From Pseudomonadota bacterium (GTDB lineage: Bacteria > Pseudomonadota > Gammaproteobacteria > Pseudomonadales > Halieaceae): a stretch of DNA of 15,978 nucleotides. Of this stretch, positions 13,966-15,978 are shown in pieces; positions within the stretch are counted from its first letter, which is position 1, and every line of letters begins with the position of its first letter. The stretch is from contig JAUVBI010000042.1 in NCBI GenBank assembly GCA_030591305.1, forward strand, positions 1 through 15,978, given 5' to 3'. A program made the position numbers and the translations under genes. The notes beneath the pieces are model-generated. The model did not search any database and was not told the DNA's origin. It saw only the letters and a program-made list of their open reading frames with translations.

Positions 13966-14985
13966 TTACTGCCGCCGATATTGGCTTGGCGCCATACCAA
14001 ACCAGCGCCGAAATGCACGTCCGAAGTTTGCCGCATCGCTATAACCCAGTAGCATGGCAATTTCGTAGATGGAGTAACGTGCCTGTCCAAGTAACCTGCT
14101 GGCTGTATCTTTCTGTGCCTTCTCGAGCATTTCGCGGTAACCACTGTCTTGGGCGGCAAGTTGTCGTATTAAAGTTCTGGGTGACATACACAATGTGCCG
14201 GCAACACTCTCCAGCGTTGGAGCTTCACCATTCTTTGTCCCGGTTTCAAGGTATTCATAGTGTGCGGCGAGCAAGTTTCTAACCCGGGAAACAGCATCTG
14301 TGGGGTCGATAACTTCTGCGAGAGCCAGGCGGCAGCGTGCCAGAGAAGCAACATAGCTTTGTTCATCGTGCAGTGGGCAGGGTACCTGGCATAGACCAGA
14401 AGGGAGCTCTACTCCACTAAAAGCCTGGCTGAATTTGTAGGGTGCAGTAAAGAAGCGGGCATAATTATCAGCGTATGCCGGCGCAGGGTAACTCAACATA
14501 ATTTTAATTCCCGGGCCCCTGGTTCCCAGAACGACAGTTATTAGCGAGTCTACTATTTGCAGGACAATTTCATCCAGGGCGATTTCGAGGTCTCCCAGCT
14601 CAAATTCGGGTTCAACATTAAAGTAGAAGCGATCCTGTGATTGCTCGAACTTGAACGATAAGTAAGGAGCACGTATTCGTGCAAAAGCGGCCAGGGTCTC
14701 CAGACTCTTACCCAAGGTTGGTGCGCTTAGCGCGGCAAACCCCAGTGACCCATGGCTGTTGACATTAAGCTGATCTCCCAGAGAAAGAGCCCAGTCTGGC
14801 CTGGTCGCCATTTTCTGTGCGTTGCGAAACACCTGTATCTGCTGGTCCGCGCGTATGCTGCTTGAAGATGAAAGAAATTCTTCATGCAAATTAGTTAGAT
14901 GAAGTAATCTGGCCCGGTCTTTGGCGGGGGTTGATTGCAGCAAGACCCGGGTATAGGTCGCCGGGGTGGGTAGGTCGTCAATCAA
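13966..14985 (-). CDS. AraC-family transcriptional regulator of the alkane locus
   Basis: The 339-aa protein has an N-terminal ligand-sensing domain of the arabinose-binding-like type found in OruR/ArgR-like AraC members (about 20-210; IRADQQIQVFRNAQ, LGDQLNVNSHGSLGFAALSA). The C-terminal double helix-turn-helix (about 250-339) contains TLCMSPRTLIRQLAAQDSGY and, in the second helix pair, YEIAMLLGYSDAANFGRAF followed by RRWFGMAPSQYRRQ, the full AraC signature. It lies between the CYP153 relic and divergent alkB; in Alcanivorax and related bacteria, AraC-type genes sit beside P450 or alkane hydroxylase genes and activate them, so an alkane-responsive activator is likely. The start is TTG, with GGAG 8 nt upstream and an in-frame stop 36 bases further up. 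The nearby ATG is out of frame. The family is firm and the effector is inferred. Confidence 0.9.
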   Translation of the reverse strand: MIDDLPTPATYTRVLLQSTPAKDRARLLHLTNLHEEFLSSSSSIRADQQIQVFRNAQKMATRPDWALSLGDQLNVNSHGSLGFAALSAPTLGKSLETLAAFARIRAPYLSFKFEQSQDRFYFNVEPEFELGDLEIALDEIVLQIVDSLITVVLGTRGPGIKIMLSYPAPAYADNYARFFTAPYKFSQAFSGVELPSGLCQVPCPLHDEQSYVASLARCRLALAEVIDPTDAVSRVRNLLAAHYEYLETGTKNGEAPTLESVAGTLCMSPRTLIRQLAAQDSGYREMLEKAQKDTASRLLGQARYSIYEIAMLLGYSDAANFGRAFRRWFGMAPSQYRRQ

Positions 14986-15110
14986 GTTGGATACTCCATA
15001 ATGGCGTAATATGACTTACACATTGTCATTAAATGCAATCGAGAATACAAGTAATACTGGTTACTATCGTTACTCAAAGTGGATAAAGCGCAATTATCTG
15101 GAGATATGAT
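14986..15110. promoter_or_regulatory. Divergent control region between the AraC regulator gene and alkB
   Basis: The 125-bp gap is AT-rich and contains the dyad ATGAC-TTACACATT-GTCAT (15011-15029), whose TGTCAT half recurs in both direct repeats upstream of the CYP153 relic. It is placed about 80-100 bases before alkB, a typical activator position. GGAG at 15100-15103 is the alkB Shine-Dalgarno (7 nt spacing). I see no confident -35/-10 pair. Confidence 0.45.
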
Positions 15111-15978
15111 ATGAAGGTCTATAAATTTGAGAGCTCCGACAAGGGCCAAATCACATACCGTGACAAAAAGCGTTACCTGTGGCTGGCGTCGATGGTTTAT
15201 CCATTAGTTGCCGTCAGTGGTATCGGGCTGTATATGGCAACGGGCAGTGAGTGGTCCTTCCTGGCGCCACTGGTATTCATTTATGGTGTATCGACATTGT
15301 TTGATGCCATATTTGGTGTGGATGAGAATAATCCCCCCGAGGAACTGGTTCCGCAATTAGAGGAAGATCGCTATTATCGCTGGCTAACCTATTTCACTGT
15401 TCCTATTCACTATGCGGTACTATTTGCGCTTGCCATTTTTGTAGGCACGCAGTCAGTGTCACTGCTTTCTGTATTGGCTTTGGCGATTACCGGCGGCATC
15501 TACAGTGGGCTGGGTCTGGTTACAGCCCACGAGCTCGGCCACAAGAAAAGCCGGCTGGAGCGTAACCTGGCGAAAATAGTGCAGGCCGTTCCTGCCTACG
15601 GTCATTTTTGTCTTGAGCACAATCGCGGCCATCATCGTGATGTGGCCACACCGGAAGATCCAGCGACCTCGCGTATGGGCGAATCAATTTACCAGTTTGT
15701 GCGTCGAGAAATTCCCGGCGCATTTAAACGCGGCTGGAAGCTTGAAAATGATCGTCTTGAGCGCACCGGTAAAAATGTGTGGAGCTTTGACAACGAGATT
15801 CTTCAGTCATACGCTATTACTGCTGTTGTGCAACTGGCCCTGATTGCGAGTTTTGGCTGGATTATGGTTCTGTTCCTGGCCGTTCATAATTTCTGGGCCT
15901 GGTGGCAGCTGACCAGTGCCAACTACATCGAGCATTACGGCCTGCTGCGCAAAAAAGAAGCCAGTGGTCGCTATGAGC
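15111..15978 (+). CDS. alkB: Alkane 1-monooxygenase AlkB (3' end beyond window)
   Basis: This integral-membrane non-heme diiron enzyme oxidises the terminal carbon of n-alkanes to 1-alkanols, using rubredoxin and rubredoxin reductase. The visible 289 residues (of about 400) include transmembrane helices at about 23-43, 48-68, 97-112, 116-138 and 232-260. The first two iron-binding boxes are HELGHKK (His140 and His144) and EHNRGHHRDVATPEDPA (His170, His174, His175). The AlkB hallmark NYIEHYGLLRKK (His275) is also present. The last histidine box lies past the window end, as do any rubredoxin genes. DENNPPEELVPQLEEDRYYRW is typical of AlkB rather than of xylene monooxygenases or fatty-acid desaturases. 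It starts at the ATG preceded by GGAG at 7 nt. With the neighbouring CYP153 gene dead, it is the only terminal hydroxylase gene visible here. Confidence 0.95.
   Translation, partial: MKVYKFESSDKGQITYRDKKRYLWLASMVYPLVAVSGIGLYMATGSEWSFLAPLVFIYGVSTLFDAIFGVDENNPPEELVPQLEEDRYYRWLTYFTVPIHYAVLFALAIFVGTQSVSLLSVLALAITGGIYSGLGLVTAHELGHKKSRLERNLAKIVQAVPAYGHFCLEHNRGHHRDVATPEDPATSRMGESIYQFVRREIPGAFKRGWKLENDRLERTGKNVWSFDNEILQSYAITAVVQLALIASFGWIMVLFLAVHNFWAWWQLTSANYIEHYGLLRKKEASGRYE

Noticed and set aside
13836..14159. 107-codon minus-strand open frame between the AraC and P450 genes
   Set aside because: It overlaps the AraC C-terminus in another frame and covers the operator-like repeats; no domain and no Shine-Dalgarno.

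Overview
The window reads as chromosomal DNA of an aerobic, probably marine gammaproteobacterium. The protein families point to the Cellvibrionales (Halieaceae/Spongiibacteraceae) neighbourhood: GcdH/GcdG glutarate catabolism, a TonB-dependent receptor, an AlkB alkane hydroxylase, a CYP153 relic, and gggacagagcac-type palindromic repeats. The taxon is an inference from gene content; no rRNA or tRNA is present.

Layout, left to right. (1) 1-3445 is a glutarate module: a LysR regulator (GcdR-like, apparently starting at CTG) is divergent from glutaryl-CoA dehydrogenase (gcdH) and a family III CoA-transferase (gcdG), with a very AT-rich control region between them. (2) 3460-6070 holds a small DUF4345-like membrane protein, a DUF2884/YggN-like secreted protein with a fossil partial copy of itself upstream, and an exported alpha/beta hydrolase. 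Two long perfect hairpins of one repeat family lie after the DUF2884 gene and after the hydrolase; a diverged half-copy sits at base 1. (3) 6169-12601 holds a PadR regulator with an M48 lipoprotein protease, divergent from a TonB-dependent receptor, followed by a penicillin-acylase-type N-terminal nucleophile hydrolase. Two operator-like sites lie in the divergent PadR/receptor gap, and a 170-bp nested inverted repeat separates receptor and acylase. (4) 12608-13848 is a decay zone: a small secreted protein, a MarR gene reduced to its C-terminal half, and a CYP153 cytochrome P450 gene with a premature stop, a large in-frame internal deletion and a lost C-terminus. (5) 13966-15978 holds an AraC-type regulator divergent from alkB, the membrane alkane 1-monooxygenase, which runs off the window.

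How the genes fit together: GcdG activates glutarate with CoA and GcdH oxidises and decarboxylates it to crotonyl-CoA, probably under the LysR protein. The right end is an alkane-oxidation locus in which one of two terminal hydroxylases (CYP153) has been lost and AlkB kept; operator-like direct repeats remain upstream of the dead P450. The PadR/receptor/acylase group may be an uptake-and-hydrolysis unit, but its substrate cannot be read from sequence.

I did not find a clearly new multi-gene system. The less ordinary signals are the repeat structures, the CTG start, the fossil duplication, the paired PadR-type sites and the decaying CYP153 locus.
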